A DNA stretch of 64,000 nucleotides, taken from NCBI GenBank assembly GCA_963667195.1, contig OY762962.1, positions 496,001 to 560,000 on the forward strand, written 5' to 3'. Below, piece by piece: positions 51,723-60,735 of this stretch. The stretch is from UBA7703 sp963667195 (GTDB lineage Bacteria; Bacillota; Clostridia; Christensenellales; CAG-138). A program made the translations under genes and the position numbers. Positions within the stretch are counted from its first letter, which is position 1, and the number at the start of each line of letters is the position of its first letter. The notes below the pieces were generated by a model. It had not been told where the DNA came from. It saw only the letters and a program-made list of their open reading frames with translations, and did not search any database.

Positions 51723-52613
51723 TTAAAATTCTTTCTCTTTGAACACGCGGTTGGCAACCTGCGCCAGCACCACGCCCAGCACCACGATGATCACCGCGAT
51801 GGCGGAGCCGTAGTCCACGTTTCCGCGCGTAAACGTCTGGTTATACATGTAGGTCCCAGTAAGCCAGGATTGATCGAGCGGGATGCCCGCGCCCATCATC
51901 ACCCACGGCAGGTCGAACACCTTGAGTGCGCCCGTAACCGCGAGGATGAGGCACGTGCAGATCACATTTCGCAGCAGCGGCAGCGTGATAAAGCGCACGC
52001 GTTTCCAGCCCGTCGCGCCGTCGAGCTCCGCCGCCTCGTACACATCAGTGGAGATGTTGTTGAGTCCCGTGACGAGAATTACGAAATAGAAGCCCACATA
52101 TTGCCAGAGCACCGGCAGCAGCATCGTGAAAAAGTAATACTTCTCGCCTTTCCAGTCGATGTTCGCGCTGGTGATGCCGAGATTTTGGAGGAGTTGATTG
52201 AGCATGCCGCCGTTATAGAGGAAGATGAGGTTAAAGAGCAAGCCCAGCGCGGTTGCGCTGATGACGATCGGGAAAAAGTAGAGCGTACGGAAGAATTTTT
52301 GCCCGAGCTTGATGCGGTCCACGATCAGCGCGAGCACGAGCGCCGTGCCCACCTGAAACACCAGCGTGCAGCACACCAGTAAAAGCGTGTTCTTCACCGC
52401 CGTGCGCATGCTTGGGTCCTTCCAGAGTTCGACATAGTTGGTGTACCACGGCGTATTGACGCCCGTGGCCTTGGTGCCGAGTCCGCTGATGGAGAGAAAA
52501 CTGTTGATGACGTTTTGAATGAATGGATAGTACAGATACACGATCAAAAACAAAAACGCTGGCAGGAGAAAAAACAGCAGCGGCGCTTTCTTCTTATAGA
52601 TCATGGAATTCAT
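51723..52613 (-). CDS. sugar ABC transporter permease (MalF/UgpA type)
   Basis: A 296-residue permease with six helices; the EAA loop is EAAELDGATGWKRVRFITLP. The N-terminal leader MNSMIYKKKAPLLFFLLPAF suits a MalF-type start. It pairs with the 50830 gene, 14 bases downstream. GACGGAGGCAAACA precedes the ATG. A stem-loop in the gap from the SBP gene (52733-52764) may set the ratio. Confidence 0.93.
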   Translation of the reverse strand: MNSMIYKKKAPLLFFLLPAFLFLIVYLYYPFIQNVINSFLSISGLGTKATGVNTPWYTNYVELWKDPSMRTAVKNTLLLVCCTLVFQVGTALVLALIVDRIKLGQKFFRTLYFFPIVISATALGLLFNLIFLYNGGMLNQLLQNLGITSANIDWKGEKYYFFTMLLPVLWQYVGFYFVILVTGLNNISTDVYEAAELDGATGWKRVRFITLPLLRNVICTCLILAVTGALKVFDLPWVMMGAGIPLDQSWLTGTYMYNQTFTRGNVDYGSAIAVIIVVLGVVLAQVANRVFKEKEF

Positions 52614-52732
52614 TGTTTGCCTCCGTCTGCCCGCTCCGGCCTCGCGCTGCCAAATCGTGCGTCGTGTTTCAAAAATACCGGGATCGCGGTGGTTTCCCGC
52701 AGTTCTTTCTGCCGGATCGTGAAAAAGTCAGT

Positions 52733-52764
52733 CAGGGGTCGGCCGATCACTCGGTCGACCCCTG
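52733..52764 (-). terminator. hairpin between the binding-protein and permease genes
   Basis: CAGGGGTCG pairs with CGACCCCTG around an inner CCGA/TCGG stem, and the minus strand continues ACTTTTTC. It follows the SBP stop by 28 bases and precedes the MalF-type gene. This is a probable partial terminator giving more receptor than permease. Confidence 0.7.
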
Positions 52765-52792
52765 TTCGGTTCAGGTGCGCCTTACGGATGCC

Positions 52793-54127
52793 TTATTTGG
52801 CAAGCGCGGAGTCGATGGCTTCGGGCGCTGTGATCTTGCCGGTGACGATGTTCTTCACGTTCGCGAAGAGATCGCCGCGCTGTTCCGCCGTGAGCTTATC
52901 CTGCACGGCGCCGACCACGCTGGTGGCACCCGCGCACATTGCAATTGCGGACTTCTGGAGGCTGTCGAGGTTGGCAGCCGGGGTAACGCCGTTCTTGAGC
53001 GCGGTGACCGCGGTGACGGAGAAGATGGAAACCTGCTCGTCGCTGGTCATGTATTCCACGAACTTGACAGCTGCGTCACGCTTGGCGGGATCGTCCCAAG
53101 CCTTCTTGGTGATGTAGTAACCCATGGAGATACCGCCGATGAGGTCGGTGGCCTGGCGTTCGCCCTTGGCGGGCACATAAGCCAGTGCGAAGTCTTCGAG
53201 GTGGTCTGCACAGTTGGTCTGGAAGAAACCGATCTTCCAGCTGCCGTCGATCAGGAACGCAGCCTGGCCGTCTGCCATAAGCTGAACGGTCTCAGCGTCC
53301 GTCGCGGTGAGGGTGTTCTCCGGCAGATAGCCTGCGTCGTAGAGCGCCTTGATGTCTTCGAGGCCCTTTGCCCACTTCATGCCGGTTTCGTCGGTAGAAG
53401 CCGCGGGCACGTTGAGGTGGTTTGCGGTGTTGCCGTTGTTATAGACGGTGAACTCAAACCAATAATGCGGGACTTCCTGCAGGGAGACGGCCACCGGCGT
53501 AAAGCCTGCGTCCTTGATCTTCTGGCAGTCGAGCAGGAACTGATCCCAGGTGTAGCCTGCGCCCGGCAGCGTCACGCCCGCAGTCGCGAGAACCTTGGTG
53601 TTGACATACATGCTCTCCCAGTAACCATTGACCGGAACGCTGTAGATCTTGCCGTCGACCGAGGAGGGAACGAGCATGTCGGCCTTCATGTTGGTCGCAT
53701 ATTCGGGGTACGCCGCGCGGATATCGTCAAGGGAGACGACCTTGCCCGCGGAGACGATTGCATCGGAGTCGTTGCCGTTGAAGTAGAAGAGTACGTCGGG
53801 TTCGGTGCCGGTTTCAAAGTCGGTCATGACTTTGGCTTTCCACTCTTCGTTGGAAGTGGCGGAAGCGTCGAGCACTTTGTTGCCCGTCGCGGCTTCATAG
53901 CCCGCGAGAGCCGCTTCATAGTTGGCGCGGTTGCCATCATCGCCGCCGTAAGAGGTGACGACCGTCAGGCTAACGGGTTCCGCAGGCGCGGGAGCTTCGG
54001 TTGCTGCTGCGGCAGCTTCGGTTGCGGCCGGTGCTTCCGTTGCCGCTGCGGGAGCGGTCGTCTGGCAACCCGCAAACGCGGTCAGGCACATTGCCAGTAC
54101 CAGAATAAGCGCTATGGATTTCTTCAT
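52793..54127 (-). CDS. family 1 carbohydrate-binding lipoprotein
   Basis: A 444-residue lipoprotein: MKKSIALILVLAMCLTAFAG leader then Cys, Ala/Glu/Thr-rich linker, and the mature SBP with VVTSYGGDDGNRANYEAAL and DVLFYFNGNDSDAIVSAGKV. It also has VPVNGYWESMYVNTKVLA and AKGLEDIKALYDAGYLPENT. It delivers a sugar, inferred to be a chitobiose-like disaccharide from the GH94 gene, to the permease pair. The ATG at 54127 follows ACGGAGGAAAGAGACC; the upstream ATG at 54187 has no site. Confidence 0.94.
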   Translation of the reverse strand: MKKSIALILVLAMCLTAFAGCQTTAPAAATEAPAATEAAAAATEAPAPAEPVSLTVVTSYGGDDGNRANYEAALAGYEAATGNKVLDASATSNEEWKAKVMTDFETGTEPDVLFYFNGNDSDAIVSAGKVVSLDDIRAAYPEYATNMKADMLVPSSVDGKIYSVPVNGYWESMYVNTKVLATAGVTLPGAGYTWDQFLLDCQKIKDAGFTPVAVSLQEVPHYWFEFTVYNNGNTANHLNVPAASTDETGMKWAKGLEDIKALYDAGYLPENTLTATDAETVQLMADGQAAFLIDGSWKIGFFQTNCADHLEDFALAYVPAKGERQATDLIGGISMGYYITKKAWDDPAKRDAAVKFVEYMTSDEQVSIFSVTAVTALKNGVTPAANLDSLQKSAIAMCAGATSVVGAVQDKLTAEQRGDLFANVKNIVTGKITAPEAIDSALAK

Positions 54128-54310
54128 GGTCTCTTTCCTCCGTATCGATTTGTCTGAAATGCAAAAACAGATTTGCCTTCGATGCACTCATTATAGGACG
54201 CCTGCCGCGTCTCAAATAAGACACGCTCTTGTCGTATTTTGCACGTGGTTGCTATGTTGTCTCTGCTTGCCAAGCACAGTCAATCGTTCCGTACAAATCC
54301 AGGGATTGCA

Positions 54311-56053
54311 TCATACAATTTCGTTCTTGTTTCCCGAAATCAGCGGCAGCTTGATGCGGGCAAGAATGCTGCCCGGCGCAATCTCTTCAATCGTGAGCCC
54401 GAACTCGTTACCATAGAGGATCTTGAGCCTGCGGTTGACGTTGCGGATGCCGATGCGCCCCAGCCGCGTCTCCTCGCCTTCGCTCGCGCCGTCCCAACTG
54501 AGCAACCGCGCGATGTTCTCGCGATCCTGCTGCGTCATGCTGCCGTCGTTTTCCACCTCCAGATAGAGGTGCTTTTGTGCGAAGATGCGCAGCGTGATCG
54601 TGCCGTTGCCGCGCTTTTCGACGCCGTGCTCCACCGCGTTTTCCACGATCGGCTGGAGGATCAAGCGCGGCACCATGTGCTCCAAAAGCGATTCGTCGAT
54701 CTGCTTTTCCACACGCAACCGCTCGCCATACCGCTCCGAGAGGATATAGAGGTACGAATCGACATATCGCAGCTCCTCGGTGACAGTCACGGCGGAGCTG
54801 CCCCCGCGCGCCATCGCGGCGTCGAGCATGGTAGAAAGCGCCTCGATCATGCGGCAGGCTTTCTCGTTGTTTGCCATGCGCGCTTCCCAGTTGATGATCT
54901 CCAGCGTGTTATTCAAAAAATGCGGGCTGATCTGGCTTTGCAGTGCTTTCACGCGCGCATCCTGCAAGGCGAGCTGCTCCTCATAGCTCTGGTCAAACTG
55001 CGTCTTGAGCTCGGCGGACATGCTGTTAAAGTGCTCGGCCAGCGAGCGAAACTCCTGACTTTCCGGCAGCGGCGAGATCGCATAGCCGCGCTCACCGCGT
55101 TTCACGTGCCGCGCGGCGTCGATCAGGCGAGCAAGCGGCTCCGTCACATAGCGATAGAACGCCCAGATCACGAACGCGAGCAGCGGAAGCGCAAGCAGCA
55201 TCACAATTAACAGAAACCGCATGGAGCTCGGCAATTCGCTGATGATCTGCGCGCCGTCCGAGCGCGCGAGAAGCGAGAGCGTATAGTCGGAGGTGCGCAG
55301 CGTCCTTCGGATGGGATAGAGTTGATCCGCGCCCGATTTGGCGGCATCATTCACTTCGGTAGCAACCCCGTCGCCTGCAATCACGCGCGAAATGCCGTTG
55401 ATCTCCACGCTCGCGTCCTTGAGCCAAACGATGTTGCCAAGCGGCGCAAACAGCGCGCGCTCGTTGCACTCCATCACGATCACCGCATACGGCCGAAACC
55501 CGCTGTCCACGATATTACGCAATAGATACAGCACGCCGTTCGCCTCAAAGAAGCACACGCGCGTGCTGGATTCCTTCGAAAGCTCCCGCGCGATGTCGTG
55601 CGCATATGCGCGGTAGTTGCGGATGGGTTCGGTCTTACCCATGTTGGAGCGGTTGCTCGCGTAATAGATTGTGGCGGGATCGGAGACGAAATAGAGCATC
55701 ACGCCGCGAAAATTCTCGTCATAGGAGTATTGCTGGGAGAGATATTCGGTCACGCTGCCGTAGAGCGCGACGCCGTCCGCGTCGTTTTGATATTGCGTCC
55801 ACGCGCGCTGGACAACGTTGTCGTAGCTCGCGGCGCGGGAGGCAGCCAGCGCGGAATCGATGTTTGCTTTCGTCAGATCGATCGCGTTGGTCACGCTGGT
55901 TTCGATGGTTTCATCGATGCGGATCTGGAGGTTGTTGCGGATGAAATAGCCGGTCAGCGTGAGGATGAGTAGCACCGGCAGCACCCAGCACACGATGATC
56001 AGCCCGATCAAGCCGTGTTTAAGGGAAACACCCTTTTTCGTTCGCTCCGCCAT
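54311..56053 (-). CDS. YesM-type sensor histidine kinase
   Basis: A 580-residue membrane kinase. It has one helix at about 13-37, a long extracytoplasmic sensor (about 38-280; includes YAHDIARELSKESSTRVCFF), a second helix near 285-305, and a HAMP segment (YRYVTEPLARLIDAARHVKR). The phospho-acceptor His is in QISPHFLNNTLEIINWEARM. The ATP-binding box has QPIVENAVEHGVEKR. It senses the sugar or receptor complex and phosphorylates the YesN regulator. AAAAAGGAGGAAGCGGC precedes the ATG. Here the kinase is 183 bases upstream of the SBP gene. Confidence 0.94.
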   Translation of the reverse strand: MAERTKKGVSLKHGLIGLIIVCWVLPVLLILTLTGYFIRNNLQIRIDETIETSVTNAIDLTKANIDSALAASRAASYDNVVQRAWTQYQNDADGVALYGSVTEYLSQQYSYDENFRGVMLYFVSDPATIYYASNRSNMGKTEPIRNYRAYAHDIARELSKESSTRVCFFEANGVLYLLRNIVDSGFRPYAVIVMECNERALFAPLGNIVWLKDASVEINGISRVIAGDGVATEVNDAAKSGADQLYPIRRTLRTSDYTLSLLARSDGAQIISELPSSMRFLLIVMLLALPLLAFVIWAFYRYVTEPLARLIDAARHVKRGERGYAISPLPESQEFRSLAEHFNSMSAELKTQFDQSYEEQLALQDARVKALQSQISPHFLNNTLEIINWEARMANNEKACRMIEALSTMLDAAMARGGSSAVTVTEELRYVDSYLYILSERYGERLRVEKQIDESLLEHMVPRLILQPIVENAVEHGVEKRGNGTITLRIFAQKHLYLEVENDGSMTQQDRENIARLLSWDGASEGEETRLGRIGIRNVNRRLKILYGNEFGLTIEEIAPGSILARIKLPLISGNKNEIV

Positions 56054-56137
56054 GCCGCTTCCTCCTTTTTAAATGAGAGAAACACTTTTTTTGTTCGCTC
56101 ATTATGCCAATTCTTGATTGATCGAATAAAAGTGAAC

Positions 56138-56165
56138 ACAGGCTCCGGAGCCAACCGAAGCCTGT
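56138..56165 (-). terminator. terminator after the GH94 gene
   Basis: ACAGGCTTCGG and CTCCGGAGCCTGT pair around TTGG, followed on the minus strand by GTTCACTTTTA. It lies 26 bases after the GH94 stop and 84 bases upstream of the kinase start, so the phosphorylase can be a separate unit. Confidence 0.75.
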
Positions 56166-56190
56166 TTGTTTGATGAATCAGATGCGATCT

Positions 56191-58581
56191 TTACCCAAGC
56201 TCCACCAGAACGCTTGCGCGCGCGCCGGTCGGCAGCTGCGGAATCCGCGCCACGGGCTCGCCGTCGAGCAAAATCCGCTTGACGCCGCAGGTGACTCCCT
56301 TGGAGTTTGTCACGCGGATGTCGTAGGTTGCCCCGCGCCAGACGCGGCTCATGGAGAACTCCTTCCAATCCGCCGGGATGCAGGGATCGACCGTGAGGCA
56401 GTCGTAGTCCGGCCGGATGCCGAGGATGTACTCCGTCGCTGCATAATACGACCAGCCCGCCGAGCCCGTCATAAACGGATGCCGCGCTCTGCCGAAGGCC
56501 GTATGCGCTTTGCCCACCACGAACTGGCAGTAGACATACGGCTCCGCCTGCCGCACCTCGATTTTATCATTTTGGTTGTAGGGACACAATGCGTCGTAAA
56601 ACGACATTGCGGTCTCCCCTTCGCCGAGCGCACAGGCGGCGCCCCAAGCCCACGGGTTCGGGTGCGAAAAGATCGCGCCGTTCTCCTTCAAGCCGGGGTA
56701 CACGCGCGTGACGAAACCTATGCCGTCGTCCGGCTTGGTGTAAGGCGGCGCGTTGAGGATGATGCCGTACGGCGTGTAGAGATAGTCCTGAATTGCGCGC
56801 AGGGCTTGTTCTCCGCGCTCTTTTGATGCCACGCCCGAGAGAACCGCCCACGCGTTGCTCTCCAAATGCACCTTGCCCTCCGCATCCGTATGCGTGCCGA
56901 TCTTGCGGTTATCCGCCGTGATGCCGCGGATATACCAGCCTCCATCCCAAAGCACGCGCTCGCAAACGTCCTTCACGTGCTCCGCCATCGTGCGATAATG
57001 CGCCGCGTCGTCGCTTCTTCCGAGCTTTTCCGCGAGCGGTACGAAGTGATCCAGCGCCCAATAGTGCAGGAAGCTTACCATGGCGCTTTCACCGCCGCCG
57101 AGGTTGAGACAGTCGTTCCAGTCCGCGCGGAGGCCTTTGCAGATGCCGTTTTGCCCGACCTGCTCCGCCGAGAAATTCAGGATGCGCTTGAGGTGGTCGT
57201 AAACGCTCTCCTCGCCGCCGTCCGCGTAGGTGATCCGCTCGTCGGCAAAGTCCAGATCGCCCGTCTCACGGATATATTGCGTGACGGCGACCACGAGCCA
57301 GAGCGCGTCATCCGAACACGCGTCCTTGATGCCGTGGACAATGCTCGCGCGATCCGGCACAGGAATCACGGTGGGAGAACGGAAGCTCTGCTGTTTCTGC
57401 TCCGGCTCAAACCATCGCGGCTCGAAGAGATGCAGGCCGTAGCCCGCCGTCGTTTCCGCGCGGAGCAGCTCCACGATGCGCTGGCGGCACTTGTCGGGGT
57501 TGCTGTGCGGCACGCACATCGCGTCCTGCGCGGTGTCCCGGTAGCCAAGCCCCGTGCGCCCGCCAACCTCGATGAACGAGGAGAAGCGCGAAAAGATCAC
57601 GTTGATCTCGCTTTGGTAGAGCGTCCAGATGTTGATCAGCGTATTCATGCCGTCGTTCGGCGTTTGAATCTGGAGTCTGCTCAGTTTCTCGTCCCAAAAG
57701 AGACGCAGTTTTTCGAATTGTTCGTCCACCGCGGCTGCGTTTGCATACTTCTGCCGCATGACTTTGCCCGCCTCCATGCCGCCTTCGCCGAGGAGAAAGA
57801 TCAGCCGCGCGCTTTCGCCGGGTTGGAGCGTGAGTTTTTTCTGCAACGCACCGCAGTGGTTGCCGCCGAGCTCTGAGCTGCCAAGGCATTCACCGCGCTC
57901 CACCGCGAGCGGGTTGCGCTCCGTGCGATAGCCGCCGATGAACGCATCCCGGAGGCAGTCGTAGCCATCCGGCTCGAAGTTCGAAGTGAAAAATTGGTAG
58001 CCATCCTCTTCATAATATAGATCGTGCTCAATCACGCCGTCCTGATACCGCGATCCCGCAGCATACAGGCTCATCTGGAAATTGCGGTTGTCCATGTCGA
58101 TCTGGTGAAACGAAAACTCGCAGTAGGAATAGGCGGAAAGATTCCGCACGCGATTGCTGTCGTTGCGGATCGTTACATCCCAAATCTCCACGGGATCATC
58201 CTCGGCAACAAACAGCGTCTGCTCCGCGTGGATGCCGCGGTAGTCGCAAAGATACTTACTATAGGAAAGCCCGTGACGGCAGACATATTTCGCCTGATCG
58301 AGGGGTTTGCCCACCGGCTGCCAGCTGACGCTCCAGAAATCGCCGTCCGCCTCGTCGCGCAGATACACGTAGTGCCCGGGGAAATCCATCGGCACACCGT
58401 TGGGACGAAAGCGCGTGATGCGGTGGTATTCGCTCGAGCCGGAGAAGAGATAGCCGCCCGCGGTCTGGTTGACCACGCCGCACATATCCTTTGTTCCGAT
58501 ATAGTTTGTCCAGGAAACGGGTGTGTCCACCCGGTCGATGACGTATTCGCGGTGTTCATTGTCAAAATATCCATAACGCAT
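56191..58581 (-). CDS. chbP: GH94 phosphorylase, N,N'-diacetylchitobiose phosphorylase-like
   Basis: A 796-residue cytosolic GH94 enzyme. It uses phosphate to split a beta-1,4 disaccharide into a sugar 1-phosphate and the free sugar. The catalytic acid is Asp490 in LRADWNDCLNLGGG. I also see MRYGYFDNEHREYVI, SSFIEVGGRTGLGYRDTAQD, HGIKDACSDDALW and NGAIFSHPNPWAW. From memory these are closer to Vibrio ChbP (about 800 residues) than to cellobiose phosphorylases, and the same Asp is the known acid in the family. With a phosphohexomutase in the operon, products would be GlcNAc and GlcNAc-1-P. GAAGGAGGATTCTGAGC precedes the ATG. A cellobiose or other disaccharide substrate cannot be excluded. Confidence 0.88.
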   Translation of the reverse strand: MRYGYFDNEHREYVIDRVDTPVSWTNYIGTKDMCGVVNQTAGGYLFSGSSEYHRITRFRPNGVPMDFPGHYVYLRDEADGDFWSVSWQPVGKPLDQAKYVCRHGLSYSKYLCDYRGIHAEQTLFVAEDDPVEIWDVTIRNDSNRVRNLSAYSYCEFSFHQIDMDNRNFQMSLYAAGSRYQDGVIEHDLYYEEDGYQFFTSNFEPDGYDCLRDAFIGGYRTERNPLAVERGECLGSSELGGNHCGALQKKLTLQPGESARLIFLLGEGGMEAGKVMRQKYANAAAVDEQFEKLRLFWDEKLSRLQIQTPNDGMNTLINIWTLYQSEINVIFSRFSSFIEVGGRTGLGYRDTAQDAMCVPHSNPDKCRQRIVELLRAETTAGYGLHLFEPRWFEPEQKQQSFRSPTVIPVPDRASIVHGIKDACSDDALWLVVAVTQYIRETGDLDFADERITYADGGEESVYDHLKRILNFSAEQVGQNGICKGLRADWNDCLNLGGGESAMVSFLHYWALDHFVPLAEKLGRSDDAAHYRTMAEHVKDVCERVLWDGGWYIRGITADNRKIGTHTDAEGKVHLESNAWAVLSGVASKERGEQALRAIQDYLYTPYGIILNAPPYTKPDDGIGFVTRVYPGLKENGAIFSHPNPWAWGAACALGEGETAMSFYDALCPYNQNDKIEVRQAEPYVYCQFVVGKAHTAFGRARHPFMTGSAGWSYYAATEYILGIRPDYDCLTVDPCIPADWKEFSMSRVWRGATYDIRVTNSKGVTCGVKRILLDGEPVARIPQLPTGARASVLVELG

Positions 58582-58703
58582 GCTCAGAATCCTCCTTCTC
58601 TATGATACAGCAACAAGCGGCCCAACCAATATGCGGGCAAATGTGTTCTTTTGTCTTTGATTGTTCGGGTGCTTCGCAATCACCGTTTTGAGCGGAAAAT
58701 CGC

Positions 58704-58904
58704 CCTTCCACCAAACTTTTCATCAGCTGTGGAACGGAAGACTTTCTGTATCCGCTGCATCAGGACACAAAAAAAGCGCTCATCGCGCTCGGTGCGGATG
58801 CGCACTTTGAGGAACACCCCGGTGCGCACAACTGGCAATATTGGGACAAGCACATTCAGCGCGCGCTGGACTGGTTGCCGCTGAAAAGAGATGTCATCCG
58901 ATGA
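58704..58904 (+). pseudogene. esterase (S-formylglutathione-hydrolase/acetyl-xylan-type) C-terminal fragment
   Basis: The plus-strand frame reads PSTKLFISCGTEDFLYPLHQ, the DTKKALIALGADAHFEEH segment, then PGAHNWQYWDKHIQRALDWL and stops at 58904. GTEDFLY holds the acid Asp and PGAHNWQYW the catalytic His of the esterase-D type alpha/beta hydrolase family. The N-terminal two thirds with the nucleophile Ser are absent, and no start codon or site exists. It borders the third copy of the repeat, so it is probably the scar of an insertion or deletion. Confidence 0.78.
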
Positions 58905-59426
58905 TGATGCGCATTGTCTGAAACTGAGTTCGGTCAATTTTTTGAATCATTAGTTGTCCCCCTTGCATCCAGAGCTATCTTTTTGTACCCACCCTCATAG
59001 CATTATAAGTGTTTCGCCGTAATAAGACAGCACCCGAACGGGTGTTGTCTTGATTTGTGTACGTTCAGGGCAAAATCTGCGGTTTATCCGCTACCATGCG
59101 GGTAATTTTCATAGAATCAGGCAGTTTGAACTCTGTTTATTGCGCAGGTGTTGACGAACACAACTTTCAATACTACAATTATATAAAGTGGTACTTTGTT
59201 ATAGAAATTCAGTCGCCGCGCGCGAATCGCAGCTTTCTTACTGCTATTCCGATTGATTTTACTGGTGTTATCATTGGGCTGCTAGACCAGGCATGATTCT
59301 TGATACTTCCATCTTCTGAAACTGAATAAAACCGCCGAAAGTTTTCTCACACTTACCACTCATAATCAAAACAAAACCTTCTGTCGACTACGTACTCAAT
59401 GGAATTTTGGATTGGAAGTGATTTTT
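58905..59426. other. gap with repeat copy 3 and a presumed promoter
   Basis: Around 520 bases without a convincing gene. It holds repeat copy 3 at 58955-59055 and, before the PocR kinase gene, an AT-rich leader. A short open frame at 59057-59296 lacks family features and a credible start site. Confidence 0.45.
58955..59055. repeat. interspersed repeat copy 3 (short version)
   Basis: It has TTGTCCCCC, a GTACCCACCCTC block and a 13-base stem AAGACAGCACCCG / CGGGTGTTGTCTT at 59024-59051. The order TTGTCCCCC-CACCCACCCTC-hairpin matches copy 1 at 18202-18491, with shorter spacing. The stem is slightly diverged from the other two. Confidence 0.6.
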
Positions 59427-60734
59427 GTGGATGAACTCTCTGCTCAAGTTTTGCCGGGGGCTTCTTTCAAGTTAACGGAGAACCTTTTTGGCGTTGATGG
59501 AATTCTGGATATTGGGAAAATATCCGTGTTGTTGAATAACTTTTATAACGCAACCGGCATGGCAAATGCCATTCTAGATTTAAATGGCAATATCCTTTGC
59601 GGTGTGGGCTGGAAACGCATATGTACCGATTTTCACAGAAAAGACAAGCGGTGTATGGAACGGTGCCTGCGAAGCGATACGATCCTCGCCAATCAGCTTG
59701 CGTGTCAGGAGCGGTATGCGCTCTATGTATGCGAGAACGGAATGGTCGACGCGGCTACCCCGATCATCATCGGCGATGAGCACATCGCAAATTTGTTCAT
59801 CGGACAATTCTTTCTGGAAACACCCGATCAGGAGTATTTCATCAAGCAAGCCGAAGAGTTCGGTTTTGATCAAACGAAATATCTTGAGGCATTGCATGCG
59901 TGCAGCATTTACAGCAAGGAGACTATCTATAGTTATCTGGACTTTCTCAGAGGCCTGACCAGCATCATTGGCGAAGCAGCGCTGGAAAAGAACAAGCGTG
60001 AAGCACTTTTAACCGAATTGATGGATATCAAAAACCATCTAGAGGCAACCAATACGGAATTGGAAGCGTTCTCTTATTCGGTTTCACATGATTTGAAAGC
60101 GCCCTTACGCCATGTTACCGGGTATCTTTCACTGTTTGAGGACGACTATCTAGCCGCGATTCCGGAAGACGGGCAACGATATTTGAAAAACGCCGAAACC
60201 GCTGCCAAAGAGATGGGCAAGCTCATCGACGGACTACTCGGTTTTACCAGATCGGGAAAGGTTGATATCGAATATCAACTGCTCGATATGAACGATATCA
60301 TCAGCGCACTGATCAAACCCTTTCACGATAGAGACACAGAAAATAAGATCGTATTCAACGTTTCTCCGTTGCCAAAGGCATACGGAGATCCTGAAATGTT
60401 CAAATCCGTATGGGGAAACCTTCTGGATAACGCAGTCAAGTTTTCGAGGACCCGCGAACGCATCGAAATCAATATTGGAGCAAAAGAAGGAAACGACGAA
60501 ACAATCTATTATATCAAAGACAATGGCGTTGGGTTTAACGCAGCTTATGCATCGAAACTCTTTACCATCTTTCAACGTCTGCACAACAAGGACGAATATG
60601 AAGGCACCGGAATCGGGCTTGCCATATTGAAGCGGGTCATGACAAGACACGGAGGAAGAATCAGGGCAGAAAGCGTTTCAGGAGAGGGAGCAACATTTTA
60701 TTTCTCATTGCCGAACAGAAAGGAATGTACCTGA
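59427..60734 (+). CDS. PocR-domain histidine kinase
   Basis: A 435-residue cytosolic kinase without membrane segments. Residues about 20-190 are a PocR ligand-binding domain: ISVLLNNFYNATGMANAILD, FHRKDKRCMERC, ACQERYALYVCENGMVDAAT and HIANLFIGQFFLETPD. The kinase core has His in SYSVSHDLKAPLRHVTGY, NLLDNAVKFSR, DNGVGFNAAY and GTGIGLAILKRV, like phytochrome-type kinases. PocR domains bind small diols such as propanediol in known regulators, and dhaL/dhaK lie at the end of the locus. I prefer the GTG at 59427, with GGAAGTG upstream, over the TTG at 59412. Its receiver partner follows 2 bases after the stop. Confidence 0.88.
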   Translation: MDELSAQVLPGASFKLTENLFGVDGILDIGKISVLLNNFYNATGMANAILDLNGNILCGVGWKRICTDFHRKDKRCMERCLRSDTILANQLACQERYALYVCENGMVDAATPIIIGDEHIANLFIGQFFLETPDQEYFIKQAEEFGFDQTKYLEALHACSIYSKETIYSYLDFLRGLTSIIGEAALEKNKREALLTELMDIKNHLEATNTELEAFSYSVSHDLKAPLRHVTGYLSLFEDDYLAAIPEDGQRYLKNAETAAKEMGKLIDGLLGFTRSGKVDIEYQLLDMNDIISALIKPFHDRDTENKIVFNVSPLPKAYGDPEMFKSVWGNLLDNAVKFSRTRERIEINIGAKEGNDETIYYIKDNGVGFNAAYASKLFTIFQRLHNKDEYEGTGIGLAILKRVMTRHGGRIRAESVSGEGATFYFSLPNRKECT

Positions 60735-60735
60735 G

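Noticed and set aside
52523..54157. 544-codon open frame on the plus strand opposite the sugar-binding lipoprotein
   Set aside because: It mirrors a clearly coding, RBS-led gene on the other strand; it has no RBS or family features. Antisense openness is common in GC-rich coding sequence.
56866..57876. 336-codon plus-strand frame opposite the GH94 gene
   Set aside because: Antisense shadow in a GC-rich enzyme gene.
59057..59296. 79-codon plus-strand frame before the PocR kinase
   Set aside because: No ribosome binding site and no family features.
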